Numbered from the stretch's first letter, positions 35,979 to 44,583 are shown. The stretch: 64,000 nucleotides of DNA from Myroides odoratus DSM 2801 (GCF_000243275.1 NZ_CM001437.1:3483629-3547628), one strand, 5' to 3'. A program made the numbers and translations. The notes: generated from the letters alone by a model not told the origin.

Positions 35979-36108
35979 GTGTTTCTTGTAAAGAAATGAT
36001 TTGTGTGGGTTAAGGACTGCAATATGTCGAGAAAAGTACTAGTATAAATAGTAAAAAACTTCCAAGCAAATTTAAAACAACGTAGAGTTAAATAACAAGA
36101 TAAAGACA

Positions 36109-36143
36109 AAAGCCAAGGGTGCTACAACGTATCGCTTGGCTTT
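36109..36143. terminator. Hairpin, probable bidirectional terminator
   Basis: AAAGCCAAG and CTTGGCTTT pair around a 17-base loop. It follows the plus-strand gene row and also the minus-strand gene relic. Confidence 0.6.
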
Positions 36144-36157
36144 AATCTGTTTATGTT

Positions 36158-36303
36158 TTAATCAAAATCGGTTTTACTTCTGTACGCTCCTTTGCCTAAG
36201 TACTCAATTCTATCTCGGTGACGTTCATAAAAATCATCCATTTCTTTTTGAAACTCTTCCAAAAACTGAATCAAGGGCATCAGCTGTTGCAATCTGAAAC
36301 ATC
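36158..36303 (-). pseudogene. 3' relic of a paralogue of the 43622-44251 gene
   Basis: The frame ends FLEEFQKEMDDFYERHRDRI then EYLGKGAYRSKTDFD, matching the last 40 residues of the intact 43622-44251 protein with few changes. Upstream the similarity and the frame are lost (a TGA at the 36301 side). This is the tail of a duplicated gene. Confidence 0.8.
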
Positions 36304-36353
36304 AGATTAAAAGCCAAGCGGTTAACGCCGTGTTGTTACTCAATACGAGGGTA

Positions 36354-36601
36354 CTATTTATTGTTTAATAACACACTATTTGAATCTATACTATAAATCA
36401 ACGTCAACTGTCAGCCATCTACGGCCGTAATTTCAACTAACATATCGTCCTCTTTTGCAACAATTAGCAATGCAATTATCTTAGAAACACGATCAATTTT
36501 CTAAATAGTTCTCCATAGTAAATCTTCAAAATCATATTCTGATTTTAACGCCATTAATTTTGGCATCTGATTATCTTTTGGCGTATCAACACAATGTTTT
36601 C
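36354..36601 (-). pseudogene. Decayed unknown gene with in-frame stops
   Basis: One frame runs from the nrtR stop through HCVDTPKDNQMPKLMALKSE and DFEDLLWRTI, then a TAG, then KIDRVSKIIALLIVAKEDD and MLVEITAVDG, then a TGA, then LTLIYSIDSNSVLLNNK. The protein-like content with two stops shows a gene lost by mutation. Immunity-like by context only. Confidence 0.55.
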
Positions 36602-37306
36602 TTAAATTTCGAAGTAACATCCTTTGACTTTTAATGCTTCGTATTTTTGTTGGTCGAAGCTGTATATTTTGGCTTCTCTGGCACGTCGGTTTTGTTGTGT
36701 TGCGCTGTGATCAACCAAAACATCTAAACTCAATATTTTCTTTCTGAAATTACCACGATCAATAGGTCGTTCTAAAATAGTTTCATACAATTTATGCAAA
36801 TCTGGCAATGTAAAACGGGGAGGCAATAACTCAAAACCAATCGGTTCATACCTTATTTTTCCTTTCAAGCGTTGCAGTGCTAGTTCTAAAATACGATTGT
36901 GATCAAATGCTAAATCTTTGGCTTCAGCTAAACTAAACCACTGCACTGATTCAATGCCCACACCAGCTACTGGTTGATAATTAGTCGATTGTACCAAGGC
37001 ATAATACGCAACGCTAATTACCCGAAAACGAGGATCACGATCCAAATCTGAAAAAGTATATAACTGCTCTAAAAAAATATCGGATAAACCTGCTTCTTCG
37101 TACAATTTTCTACGTGCACATTGCTCTGCTGTTTCTGTTTCGCCAATAAAACCTCCACAAAAAGCCATTTTGCCCAAATATGGATCAATTGCACGCTTGG
37201 TGAGTAACACTTTCAACTCATTGGCATCAAAACCAAAAATAACGCAATCAACAGTTACAGCAGGTCTGGCATAATCATAACAAAATTGTTCTTTTACTTG
37301 TTCCAT
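36602..37306 (-). CDS. nrtR: NrtR-type transcriptional regulator (NUDIX-wHTH)
   Basis: An N-terminal NUDIX domain (residues 15-145) is followed by a winged-helix domain at the C-terminus (LPPRFTLPDLHKLYETILERPIDRGNFRKKIL), the domain order of NrtR. The Nudix box GGFIGETETAEQ...RKLYEEAGL has K in place of the usual catalytic E of REXXEE, so it should bind a metabolite such as ADP-ribose rather than hydrolyse it. NrtR represses NAD genes when free of its ligand. It is the last gene of the NAD salvage operon, three bases after the amidase gene, so it likely controls its own operon through the operators at 41353 and 41403. Confidence 0.85.
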   Translation of the reverse strand: MEQVKEQFCYDYARPAVTVDCVIFGFDANELKVLLTKRAIDPYLGKMAFCGGFIGETETAEQCARRKLYEEAGLSDIFLEQLYTFSDLDRDPRFRVISVAYYALVQSTNYQPVAGVGIESVQWFSLAEAKDLAFDHNRILELALQRLKGKIRYEPIGFELLPPRFTLPDLHKLYETILERPIDRGNFRKKILSLDVLVDHSATQQNRRAREAKIYSFDQQKYEALKVKGCYFEI

Positions 37307-37309
37307 TTC

Positions 37310-38224
37310 TTATAGTATTACTTCTGTTGAATTTTTAATTTGGATACCGTATTCTGCTTTTAATATTTCAAATGCTTCTTGAGTTGATTCCTCATACCCA
37401 ACAATGGGAGACATACAATCTGCTAAAATAGTAATGCGCTTGTTTACATCGGAATCAGCTCCAAAATAAGTTACAATCTGCTGTGTAGAAGCCAATACAC
37501 AATGACTTGAAGCTTGCCCTGCGATGTAAATTTCATCATATAAGGCTATTGTATCTACTATTTCTTGATTAATATATCCCAATTTGTCATACTCCGCTTT
37601 GATGATACCATACATTTCAGTGTATGGATTTTGTCCTTTGTAAATCAACTTTGGTGAGGTTTGTCTAGCTGCTGCATGAAAATACACCATCTTGGTAAAT
37701 TCGCTTTCAAGCTTTGCTCCATCAGTTCCTTCCAAACAGTGATACGGCCAAATACACAATTGTTTTTGTCCATTTAGTTCTAGGTTTTTTAAATATTCTA
37801 AACTAGTTTGTAATGCTCCGTTTGTAGGCAACCAAATACCATCCACCACATCTTGATATGTGATTATGGTAAAAGGCGCTGGATGTTTTTGACCGCTGTT
37901 AATCCACCAGTCAGCATGAAAAATTTGCATAATCGAATGACAATCCAAGCTACACATTATTTGAGTAAGTGATGTTAAATTGGTGTATATCCATTGGGTT
38001 AATCGAGCTACATCTTGTCTTGAACCTCCAACAGCCAAACTTCCAATATCTTCCATAAAATCATTCTGAATGTCAATGGCTAAAAGCAATACGCGCTTAG
38101 TATCGTTCTGAGCGGGCGCTAGTTGTTCTGCTTGTGCTAAGCTAATAATCTGAGGAATATTTTCACAACTAGTTGCAGTTGCAATGTGCTCCACTTTTAT
38201 TATTTCTTGATATGTTGTTTTCAT
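37310..38224 (-). CDS. Nicotinamidase-like cysteine hydrolase (PncA-like)
   Basis: The isochorismatase-fold triad can be traced: D in AIDIQNDFM, K in IYKGQNPYTEMYG, and C in IAGQASSHCVLAS. The metal ligands of nicotinamidases also match (SLDCHSIMQIFHADWW gives D-x-H and a later H). It would deamidate nicotinamide to nicotinate. At 304 residues it is about 90 longer than typical PncA, mainly through an N-terminal extension and inserts. Operon position with NadE and NAMPT supports an NAD role; it is odd that an amidase and a phosphoribosyltransferase that compete for nicotinamide sit together. Confidence 0.75.
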   Translation of the reverse strand: MKTTYQEIIKVEHIATATSCENIPQIISLAQAEQLAPAQNDTKRVLLLAIDIQNDFMEDIGSLAVGGSRQDVARLTQWIYTNLTSLTQIMCSLDCHSIMQIFHADWWINSGQKHPAPFTIITYQDVVDGIWLPTNGALQTSLEYLKNLELNGQKQLCIWPYHCLEGTDGAKLESEFTKMVYFHAAARQTSPKLIYKGQNPYTEMYGIIKAEYDKLGYINQEIVDTIALYDEIYIAGQASSHCVLASTQQIVTYFGADSDVNKRITILADCMSPIVGYEESTQEAFEILKAEYGIQIKNSTEVIL

Positions 38225-38244
38225 ATTATATCGATTTGATGCTG

Positions 38245-39027
38245 TTATGCGGTAAAAATTGGAAGGGAATCAAATTTGTGTTTCGATTGTGCCATTCGTT
38301 GTTCTATAATTTTATCGATAGCTGTATCGCCTGAAGTTCCATTTAAGATAAAAGCATCGATTTGTGCATAAGTCATTCCTAATTCATCCTCATCTGTCTG
38401 TCCTTCCCACAATCCTGCAGAGGGCTTTTTAGTTATAATTGCTTCTGGTACGCCTAAAAATTCTGCAAGAATATAAACTTCTTGTTTGGTTAGCATAGCT
38501 AGCGGATTTAAATCACATGCTCCATCTCCCCATTTGGTAAAATAACCCACAGTACGCTCAGACATATTACCTGTTCCGATCACAAAACGACTGCTCAATT
38601 GTGCTAATTCATACAAATAGGTCATGCGCACACGTGGACGAATATTAGCTCTACTCAAGGTTATATTTGCCTCTGTTGCCAAGTTTAGTGCTTGTTTAGA
38701 TGTAATGGTCAACATATCTACCGCAGGCTGAATATCATATGTTTCATGCGAAAAGCCAAATTTTTCAATCAGTTCCATTGCATGTGCATTGCTTTTAGTT
38801 TGCTTCATATCTATACCGTAAGGCAGCATCACCAGGTGTATATCGATATTTGCCTGGTGACACAAACAAGCTACTACGCTACAATCGATTCCTCCACTCA
38901 TGCCTAATACAACTCCTTTTCTATGATTGACTTTAACCAATGCTGCTATCCATGCACTTATTTTGTCGGCGTAATACTTTACATTTTGACGATCTATTAC
39001 AAATGATTTACTTTGATTCGGTTTCAT
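38245..39027 (-). CDS. nadE: NH3-dependent NAD+ synthetase
   Basis: The P-loop of the ATP-pyrophosphatase fold reads GMSGGIDCSVVA, and RANIRPRVRMTYLYELAQ, VIGTGNMSERTVGYFTKWGDGACDLNPL and the K-P-S-A-x-LW-x-GQTDEDELG end are all NadE signatures. 260 residues fits the ammonia-dependent type without a glutaminase domain. It makes NAD+ from nicotinate adenine dinucleotide and ammonia. Its start overlaps the NAMPT gene by 20 bases, which suggests translational coupling. Confidence 0.92.
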   Translation of the reverse strand: MKPNQSKSFVIDRQNVKYYADKISAWIAALVKVNHRKGVVLGMSGGIDCSVVACLCHQANIDIHLVMLPYGIDMKQTKSNAHAMELIEKFGFSHETYDIQPAVDMLTITSKQALNLATEANITLSRANIRPRVRMTYLYELAQLSSRFVIGTGNMSERTVGYFTKWGDGACDLNPLAMLTKQEVYILAEFLGVPEAIITKKPSAGLWEGQTDEDELGMTYAQIDAFILNGTSGDTAIDKIIEQRMAQSKHKFDSLPIFTA

Positions 39028-40525
39028 AAATTCGGTTTGATTCGGTTAATACTCGAGCTCTTATTTCTTCAAAATTATGGGTATATACAAATTCTCCATC
39101 GATGTAAAAATCGCATAGCAAATCTTGGTCTTTTAATTCCTTTGCGCGTTCTGGATTTAAATCATCGATCAATTTGTATTCATTCTCTTCAAAAACAACG
39201 GCTACCATTCCTCTTTGTGATTTTTTGAAGTTACCTGTATCTGTTGCAGGGCGTTTTTGAATCGCTTTGAAACGACCATCAATAATCTCTGCAGTTCCCT
39301 TTAAGGCAAAACCAAACGTATCACGCGTTACATATTGATAGGTGTATGATCCGATTCCTAAAATAGCATTGGTTGTTGCAAAACCTTTTTCCATTAATCC
39401 ATTGCAAATACTATTTGCGCGATCTACTGTAATCGAATCTCCATAAACAACACCAATATGAGGATCTAATTCAATAAAGCCTTTTTCGTTCACAACTCCG
39501 CCAAAAATTTCATACAAACGCTGTACTATTCCCTTTGCGACTGTAGGTGATGTAGCTTCTTTATCCCCACATAAAATTAAAGTTGGATCACCACTATCTG
39601 GACGAATAATTACTTTGCCATCGCGTTGTAAAATAAGCTCTTTTAGTTGTGGTAATACATGATCAACTACATTCCAAAGGTCATACGTATCTGATACGAT
39701 CGAAATATTGCCACTCGGATAAACTGTCGTAATCAAATGTTTGAAGGCTTCTACTTCTTGTTCTCCGTAAGAACACATAACGCTGTGCTCTGTTGAAGGA
39801 GTGTAACTCATTACATTTTTAGTTGCTCCGTAATACGCTTTTAAATATTCGCGTACCGAAAGAGTAGCCGATCCAGAGAAACTCAATAAATGTCCCCCTG
39901 CACTGCGTTGTGCTGCTTCTGGAGATCCCATACCACGCATTGAGAAATCACCACATTGGTTGATTACCTTCATAGGATCGCTCGTGCGTTTTGCATACGA
40001 TGTTAATAGTCGTTTGTATTGATCTGCAATAGTAGCTGACGTCATTGGCAGCCAGATGTATGATGAAAGTTGCGTTTCTAAATAGCCAGGCAACCAGAAA
40101 AATTCGGGATGTGTATTTTCAATGGTAAACATGGGTACGCCTATTGGCACCATTGTACCTTCTGGCAGTGCTTTTATTTTGATGGGTAAATACCCCAAAT
40201 TATGCAAAGCTGCAATATGTTCACTTGAATGTGTTTGGGCAAAGTTTGGATTTGTTCCTGCAAATACTTCGGCAATTGCTTCTTCATATTCTGCTACAAC
40301 TTGTGCTAGTGGTTGACCAAAAAAATACGTAGCAAAAGCATGCGTCATTTCGGCTAAAGCACCTTGTAATCCATAAAAAACAACGTGTTTAACTCCTGCA
40401 ATACGAGACATTCTAGGTGTCCATGTTTCATACACCCAACTTGTTAAAGCAGGATACTGATCTTTATGACATAGTTTGTATCCGTCTGTCCAAAGAATGG
40501 GATTTTTACTTACTGGTTTAAACAT
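39008..40525 (-). CDS. nadV: Nicotinamide phosphoribosyltransferase
   Basis: It starts FKPVSKNPILWTDGYKLCHKDQYP and shows VFYGLQGALAE, STEHSVM, the PRPP-binding IIRPDSGDP, GVVYGDSITVDRA, and the end with FKKSQRGMVAVVFEENEY, all features of NAMPT/NadV. 505 residues is close to the 491 of the human enzyme. It makes nicotinamide mononucleotide from nicotinamide and PRPP in the cytoplasm. The gene overlaps its PRPP-synthetase-like partner by eight bases. Confidence 0.93.
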   Translation of the reverse strand: MFKPVSKNPILWTDGYKLCHKDQYPALTSWVYETWTPRMSRIAGVKHVVFYGLQGALAEMTHAFATYFFGQPLAQVVAEYEEAIAEVFAGTNPNFAQTHSSEHIAALHNLGYLPIKIKALPEGTMVPIGVPMFTIENTHPEFFWLPGYLETQLSSYIWLPMTSATIADQYKRLLTSYAKRTSDPMKVINQCGDFSMRGMGSPEAAQRSAGGHLLSFSGSATLSVREYLKAYYGATKNVMSYTPSTEHSVMCSYGEQEVEAFKHLITTVYPSGNISIVSDTYDLWNVVDHVLPQLKELILQRDGKVIIRPDSGDPTLILCGDKEATSPTVAKGIVQRLYEIFGGVVNEKGFIELDPHIGVVYGDSITVDRANSICNGLMEKGFATTNAILGIGSYTYQYVTRDTFGFALKGTAEIIDGRFKAIQKRPATDTGNFKKSQRGMVAVVFEENEYKLIDDLNPERAKELKDQDLLCDFYIDGEFVYTHNFEEIRARVLTESNRIYETESK

Positions 40526-41327
40526 AGCTTTCTGGATTAATGTTAATGTATTGTATTCTGGGATGTTCCGTATTCATCATAGAAGTACTTGTAAATACTT
40601 TTTCTACAAGGCTAGTTTCGTCTAATAAATTGCCCGTTAGTACGCGAGATTCACAATGTGTTACCAACAAGTATATTTCACTTGCCCCCATTTCTTTTAA
40701 AATCGCGCCAGCTTTTAAGAAAGTACCACCTGCAGAGCACAAATCATCTACAATGATACAACGCGCACTTTGTGGAATAGTCCCTTTTTTGAGTACCATG
40801 TTTTCAATGCGCCCTGTTTGTGGATTACGCGTTTTATCAAAAACACAATAATTGTCGTAACCTGCATTTTCATAACGCAAGGCTGCCCCTTTATCAGGAA
40901 AAACAATGCGATCGTTGGCTGTAAAATGAAGTTCGTTCATCACGGTTGGCAACCAAGAAAGTGCGGGGTAAATGGCGATGCTATTTTCTAACAATTCCAT
41001 TGTTTTTGATGAATGTGGCTCTACAACATATACGTTTTTAAAATTCAAACTATTGACGAACTCGCAAATGTATTTTAAGGTAAATAAATCTCCTTCAATT
41101 TTTCGATCCATACGACTATACGGCATATAATTGATCCAAAGTGTGCACGATACATTATCTTGATCTAATCTCTTTTTGACAAAAAGTAACTGAATTAAAT
41201 CTCCGTCGCAGGTATACGTAAATTCCAGCAAGTTGTTTGGTTGAATTAACGCATCAAAATCTTTTACTTTCGTTTCCTTATTTGGAAACTCTTGCGTTGT
41301 TATCGATTGATTGTTTAGTATAATCAT
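40518..41327 (-). CDS. Ribose-phosphate pyrophosphokinase-like protein
   Basis: The phosphoribosyltransferase-fold PRPP loop VDDLCSAGGTFLKA is present, as are YMPYSRMDRKIEGDLFTLKYICEFVN and FPDKGAALRYEN, equivalents of the PRPP-synthetase core. At 269 residues it is shorter than housekeeping Prs (about 310), so it is a specialised paralogue that should feed PRPP to the next gene, NadV. First gene of the NAD operon, directly behind the promoter with twin operators. Confidence 0.88.
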   Translation of the reverse strand: MIILNNQSITTQEFPNKETKVKDFDALIQPNNLLEFTYTCDGDLIQLLFVKKRLDQDNVSCTLWINYMPYSRMDRKIEGDLFTLKYICEFVNSLNFKNVYVVEPHSSKTMELLENSIAIYPALSWLPTVMNELHFTANDRIVFPDKGAALRYENAGYDNYCVFDKTRNPQTGRIENMVLKKGTIPQSARCIIVDDLCSAGGTFLKAGAILKEMGASEIYLLVTHCESRVLTGNLLDETSLVEKVFTSTSMMNTEHPRIQYININPESYV

Positions 41328-41352
41328 AATGATTTCGTTTAAAATGAAACAC

Positions 41353-41369
41353 TGAGTATTTATTACTCA
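41353..41369. promoter_or_regulatory. Probable NrtR operator, proximal site
   Basis: TGAGTA-TTTAT-TACTCA, an inverted repeat of TGAGTA-N5-TACTCA. It starts one base downstream of the -7 box on the minus strand, so a bound repressor would cover the transcription start of the NAD operon. Confidence 0.7.
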
Positions 41370-41370
41370 A

Positions 41371-41378
41371 CAAATATA
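41371..41378 (-). promoter_or_regulatory. -7 box of the NAD salvage operon
   Basis: Read on the minus strand, TATATTTG fits TANNTTTG and lies about 45 bases before the first ATG. The -33 is weak. Confidence 0.5.
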
Positions 41379-41402
41379 CTACATTAAATTTATCAATCTC
41401 TA

Positions 41403-41429
41403 TTTATTGAGTAAATTTTACTCAATAAA
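41403..41429. promoter_or_regulatory. Probable NrtR operator, distal site
   Basis: TTTATTGAGTAAA, T, TTTACTCAATAAA is a perfect 27-base palindrome whose core is again TGAGTA-N5-TACTCA. Its core starts 55 bases after that of the proximal site, about five helical turns. Confidence 0.75.
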
Positions 41430-41440
41430 ACAAAAATAAA

Positions 41441-41621
41441 GGGATTACAGATCCCAAAGGAGGTAAATAGGTGCAAAGAAAACTTTTCTTTGCGGAGAAA
41501 GAGAGGGAGCCTTAAAGCGACATTTCGAAAACGCCATAACACTTAATTAGCTATCTACAGTTCCCTGAGGCAAGTCTCAGGGAATTCATTAGATTAAGCA
41601 CTTAAACCGTTTTACCTCCTT
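41441..41621. other. Cluster of inverted repeats, candidate structured RNA or small mobile relic
   Basis: Within 180 bases are GGGAT-TACAG-ATCCC (41441-41455), a palindrome GCAAAGAAAA-C-TTTTCTTTGC (41473-41493), TTCCCTGAG-GCAAGT-CTCAGGGAA (41561-41584), and outer arms AAGGAGGTAAA (41457-41467) and TTTACCTCCTT (41611-41621) that pair perfectly over 143 bases. No gene frame covers it. The outer pairing with two inner hairpins could be a folded RNA or the ends of a tiny element. Confidence 0.45.
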
Positions 41622-41623
41622 CT

Positions 41624-41698
41624 TCAAATAGTGAAAGTATGCGCATAGTACACGCTGTTGCATTCATCACAGTGTTTGATTGGATGAGATGGAGTCAT
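41624..41698 (-). pseudogene. N-terminal relic of the 31026-31256 zinc-ribbon gene
   Basis: The frame reads MTPSHPIKHCDECNSVYYAH then TFTI and a stop. The intact gene reads MIPSQPIKHCDECDSAYYVY at the same place. Only this first quarter remains. Confidence 0.8.
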
Positions 41699-41709
41699 CG
41701 CATAACGGT

Positions 41710-41941
41710 TTAACTCTCCATCGTGATATAGTAAATCGCAAGGTCGGAGGTCAAGTTAACCATTAATACATACTGTGTTAAATCCGCACCAATAGTAAAG
41801 TCAATTGAAATAAAATAATCTTCCGAAGTAGGAAAAATAGAAGCATAAATACGTTTGTACGGGTCTGGCCGAAATATCATTTATCTTATAAGGAAAACCA
41901 ACAATTCTACTTGTGATTTGGTGAATTTTATATGAACTCAT
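41710..41941 (-). pseudogene. Frameshifted small gene, immunity-like
   Basis: From an ATG at 41941 one frame reads MSSYKIHQITSRIVGFPYKI then NDISARP; near 41870 it must shift to the frame that reads DPYKRIYASIFPTSEDYF, ISIDFTIGADLTQYVLMVNL and ends TSDLAIYYITMES. Together this is a coherent protein of about 85 residues broken by a single frameshift. An ATG at 41880 could still start the second part alone (56 codons). Family unknown. The remaining bases up to 42122 hold nothing recognisable. Confidence 0.6.
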
Positions 41942-42122
41942 TCAAGTTATATTTTTCTATTTTTTATAACATGAAAAAATAGCGTGTTACATTTCTGTCG
42001 TTTTTATAACATGATACAATTGGAGTTGCATTCAACTTATGTAATTTGCCCTATTTAGGGGATAATTCAACTTATAAAGAAGTTTCCTATTTTTATTAAA
42101 TAAGTCTATTGTGGTTATTGTT

Positions 42123-42506
42123 TTACTCTTTCAAAAAATTTTCAATTGCAATATAGTTACTATCTGCTTTGAATTCTTCTGGTATAGCCCGAAGTAATAC
42201 TTGTAACTTTTCTTTTGAAATTTTCTCTTTAATGTAGTTCAAGGTTGATACTGCTTCAATACATTCTGGATATCGTTCTACTAAAACTACATTCTTGTCA
42301 ACAAAATAGAGTTTAGCAATACTATCCATACCTTCAACTAATTTTTCATTTGATAGTTTGCCTGAATAATCTTTTGTATATTGTTTTATGACTCGTTTCC
42401 ATTCTGTGCCAAATTTTTTAGCATCAGAATTAAATGATCGACAGTTAGAATGGGCATATGAGGTGAGTACTATAAAAATAAGAAGTAGTAAAGCATATTT
42501 CTTCAT
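42123..42506 (-). CDS. Hypothetical secreted helical protein
   Basis: The ATG at 42506 gives the signal peptide MKKYALLLLIFIVLTSYAHS; the longer frame adds 31 residues without function. The mature 107 residues are helical with single cysteines in NCRSFN and ECIEAV. It resembles the small secreted proteins at 16712 and 17242 in size and location, but no family is recognised. Confidence 0.6.
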   Translation of the reverse strand: MKKYALLLLIFIVLTSYAHSNCRSFNSDAKKFGTEWKRVIKQYTKDYSGKLSNEKLVEGMDSIAKLYFVDKNVVLVERYPECIEAVSTLNYIKEKISKEKLQVLLRAIPEEFKADSNYIAIENFLKE

Positions 42507-42790
42507 GTTGTAAGCTTTTGGTTGTGAATCATCTTTGAGTGTTTTGCGAGATGGCAGTACATCGAAGATACAAGTTTCGAATGAGCCAACATAAAGCAAA
42601 GGCTATTTGCTTGTGCTAAAATAATTAAAAAAGTTCACTATTTTTAGTATAAAAAAAGAAAGCCAACCTGTATTGGGAGTGTTAGGAAATATAATGATTT
42701 TAGTGAAAAAATATCACTTTGATATAAAGGAATTAAAAGAGATTTTAATAACGCTTAGGTAAAACAACAAATAATGTTCGATTGGTTGAT

Positions 42791-43588
42791 CTAATTCAAC
42801 GGACTGGCATTTAAGAAATTTTCAATAATTTTAGAATGTATGTCTAGGAGAGATGATCCATCATAGGGATTTGCGTTAGTTTCAAGCAGGTCTTGAATAA
42901 TATCTTTTTTTTGACTTGTTGCTAGATTTTCGAATTCTTCGAAATCGCTTTTTAGAACCCAATAAGCTTCTGACGCTTCAATTGAATGAAATAATTCCAA
43001 AAGCTTCTGTTTCGATAATGTTTCGCAATACTGAAGGAGATTTGGGTAGTCTAAATTGAGTTTTTTACTTAGTTTATCACTCATACGGTGATATTCCCAT
43101 TCTAGTGGATTATAGTCTTCAGAATTAAAAAAATGCAATAAACCTGTATAAAACAAAGCTACTAATTGCGTACGGGATATTGTTACTCTAAACATGATAT
43201 CATCATATGCATTGGCATTTTGTCGATTGCAAGCTAGTAACTCTTCCTTGGTTGCATACTTCCCATAATTCTGTTCACTAGGATAGGACACGGTGAAAAT
43301 TTCAAGAGAACTTCTTCTATATCCATTGATAAAGTCAGAAACAATCAATTCAGAACTAATAACGCGTTCAAAATTAAATCTAATAATAGAACCCTCATTA
43401 TCATATGAAAAAGAGGTTTGCTCAGCGCCAAGAACAATACTCTCGAGCCAAATTTTCAATTGAGGTAGTGGATCAAAACAATGAGATATACGTTCTTTTA
43501 CAACTGTATTGTTATAGATAAACAATAGGTCAATCCATCCTGCTTCAGCATTAGAAAACGCCACTTGTAGTTCATTATCTTCTTTCAT
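42791..43588 (-). CDS. Hypothetical protein, immunity-like, 265 aa
   Basis: A cytoplasmic protein. The first 110 residues are a beta sandwich with alternating hydrophobics (AGWIDLLFIYNNTVVKERIS, SIIRFNFERVISSELIVSDF), the rest is helical (RTQLVALFYTGLLHFFNSED, and ESKQKLLELFHSI-like stretches). The N-terminal pattern resembles that of its downstream-coded neighbour (43622-44251), 33 bases away on the same strand. No family is recognised. Confidence 0.6.
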   Translation of the reverse strand: MKEDNELQVAFSNAEAGWIDLLFIYNNTVVKERISHCFDPLPQLKIWLESIVLGAEQTSFSYDNEGSIIRFNFERVISSELIVSDFINGYRRSSLEIFTVSYPSEQNYGKYATKEELLACNRQNANAYDDIMFRVTISRTQLVALFYTGLLHFFNSEDYNPLEWEYHRMSDKLSKKLNLDYPNLLQYCETLSKQKLLELFHSIEASEAYWVLKSDFEEFENLATSQKKDIIQDLLETNANPYDGSSLLDIHSKIIENFLNASPLN

Positions 43589-43621
43589 ATTCTGTTCAAA
43601 ACTTGCGTTTAGGTTTATGTT

Positions 43622-44251
43622 TTAGTCAAAATCGGCTTTACTTCTGTAAGCCCCTTCGCCTAAGTACTTAATTCTATCTCGGTGACGTTCATAAAAATCA
43701 TCCATTTCTTTTTGAAACTCTTCTAGAAATTCAACCAAGTTAAAAAAATTGGTTTGAAAGGAGAGCTTTAAAGTGGAATATTCTGAGATATCAAATATTT
43801 CGTGAGGAAGTGTAATGATAAACTCTATATCTTCTTCAAAAAGAGAGGGAAACATACTGTTGAATTCATTATAGGGCAGATCGACAATCTCCCCATTTTC
43901 ATTCAGTACTTTTACCGTTTTATTGATTTGTGATTTTTGTTTTTCTTCTTTTTTTTCTTCCCAAGTAATGGCTTGAAATTTCCATGTAGGGACCTCCATC
44001 GTTTCATAACTGCTCCCTTTTTTGGTTTTCAAAATATTATGAAAAAAAAGATGAAGCCAATCTTCCTCATAGCAATCCGTAATTTTAAATTTATCTTCGA
44101 TAATAGCGTAATTGGCTTTAGCTAAGATACTCGGATTAAACAGTGGTTTTCCATTGAATAAAATAGCAAGAGAATATTCAATTTCATCACAGTTATTTAA
44201 GTCATAATAACTAAATTCTAAATCAAAAACTTGTGCTTTAAGTGTTGCCAT
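43622..44251 (-). CDS. Hypothetical protein, immunity-like, 209 aa
   Basis: A cytoplasmic beta-rich protein: KAQVFDLEFSYYDLNNCDEI, YSLAILFNGKPLFN, then a basic linker with EEKKEEKQKSQINK and a C-terminal helix EFLEEFQKEMDDFYERHRDR. First gene of a pair with 42791-43588. A 3' relic of a near-identical copy lies at 36158-36303, on the other side of the NAD operon. Function unknown; small acidic proteins in such arrays are often immunity proteins. Confidence 0.65.
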   Translation of the reverse strand: MATLKAQVFDLEFSYYDLNNCDEIEYSLAILFNGKPLFNPSILAKANYAIIEDKFKITDCYEEDWLHLFFHNILKTKKGSSYETMEVPTWKFQAITWEEKKEEKQKSQINKTVKVLNENGEIVDLPYNEFNSMFPSLFEEDIEFIITLPHEIFDISEYSTLKLSFQTNFFNLVEFLEEFQKEMDDFYERHRDRIKYLGEGAYRSKADFD

Positions 44252-44318
44252 TTCTTATTTTTTAGGTTGTAATGTAAATAAAACGATTATTTGTATTTGA
44301 CTTTCTACAAGCCTATAA

Positions 44319-44326
44319 CAAATATA
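44319..44326 (-). promoter_or_regulatory. -7 box for the immunity-like pair
   Basis: On the minus strand TATATTTG fits TANNTTTG, about 68 bases before the ATG at 44251. Confidence 0.4.
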
Positions 44327-44583
44327 TAAAAGTTAACTAGTATTGATATAGTACTAGGGATAACTTATTCTTGTAAGTGTTAATATTGTTATAATCAAGG
44401 TGTTTCAGACAAACTATTAAAGTATTTGTAAACATGAACGTTGTTAAAATATAAGTATCTAAAGTCTTAAGGGTTAAACTACTATTTATAGTCTAACCCT
44501 ATTTTCTTTTGAACTTTAACTAGTTGGTGTCGTGTTTTTAGCTTGAAAAAGAGGGGCATTTACGATTTTAGTATAAATGTGTA

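Noticed and set aside
41441..41621. 6S RNA
   Set aside because: A CCTTAAA-GCGAC stretch and a following hairpin resemble part of 6S RNA, but the long single-hairpin shape with a central bubble cannot be drawn.
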